A DNA stretch of 27,500 nt from Stramonita haemastoma (Eukaryota; Mollusca; Gastropoda; Neogastropoda; Muricidae): assembly GCA_030674155.1 (NCBI GenBank), contig CM060334.1:43700650-43728149 (forward strand); not shown here. The letters run 5' to 3'. How positions within the stretch are numbered: the stretch's first letter is position 1. The text below holds more notes on this DNA, generated by a model. The model did not search any database. It saw only the letters and a program-made list of their open reading frames with translations, and was not told the origin of the DNA.

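Overview
This is a stretch of animal nuclear DNA, not microbial. Its coding content is one gene cut into short exons with GT...AG splice sites. Everything else is intron packed with microsatellites, minisatellites, short retroposons (SINEs) and MITE-like DNA elements. The exons translate to NBAS (neuroblastoma-amplified sequence; the Sec39-family subunit of the NRZ/syntaxin-18 tethering complex), transcribed on the + strand. The mosaic of tRNA-derived SINEs and long GT arrays is what I would expect of a mollusc, probably a gastropod. That placement is recall and inference, not a computed result.

Layout. I place 21 NBAS exons between 1565 and 27500. They cover roughly human residues 250 to 1000, estimated from memory. 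The 5' part of the gene lies left of the window, and the last exon runs off the right edge. Exons 1-8 carry the N-terminal beta-propeller region and the linker after it. Exons 9-21 carry the alpha-helical region leading into and through the start of the Sec39 domain. Reading phases agree across nearly all junctions. Three places each lack one base (exon 2; exon 5; exon 20). Two of these sit in a homopolymer, so I read them as probable sequence errors and not as evidence of a pseudogene.

Introns. I define four SINE groups. SINE-A is tRNA-derived, with many copies, nearly all antisense to NBAS. SINE-B shares SINE-A's central domain but has a different head and tail. SINE-C has a tRNA-like start followed by a 5S rRNA-like segment, and every copy is sense. 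SINE-D is a separate tRNA-derived group. There are also two MITE families (MITE-1 with TTAA targets and CCCTCTT ends; MITE-2 with 24-bp inverted ends), an unnamed ~185-bp repeat (Rep-G), and two 3' ends of a LINE whose (GATA)n tails have grown into long microsatellites.

Most unusual features. Tandem arrays press right up against the exons: about two thirds of the acceptors and at least five donors directly abut one. At exons 9, 10, 15 and 18 the repeated unit includes an AG acceptor-like site, and at exons 9 and 10 also the first bases of the exon. This leaves ladders of decoy 3' splice sites upstream of the real one. GT arrays lie almost always with GT on the transcript strand, so the pre-mRNA is studded with UG repeats.
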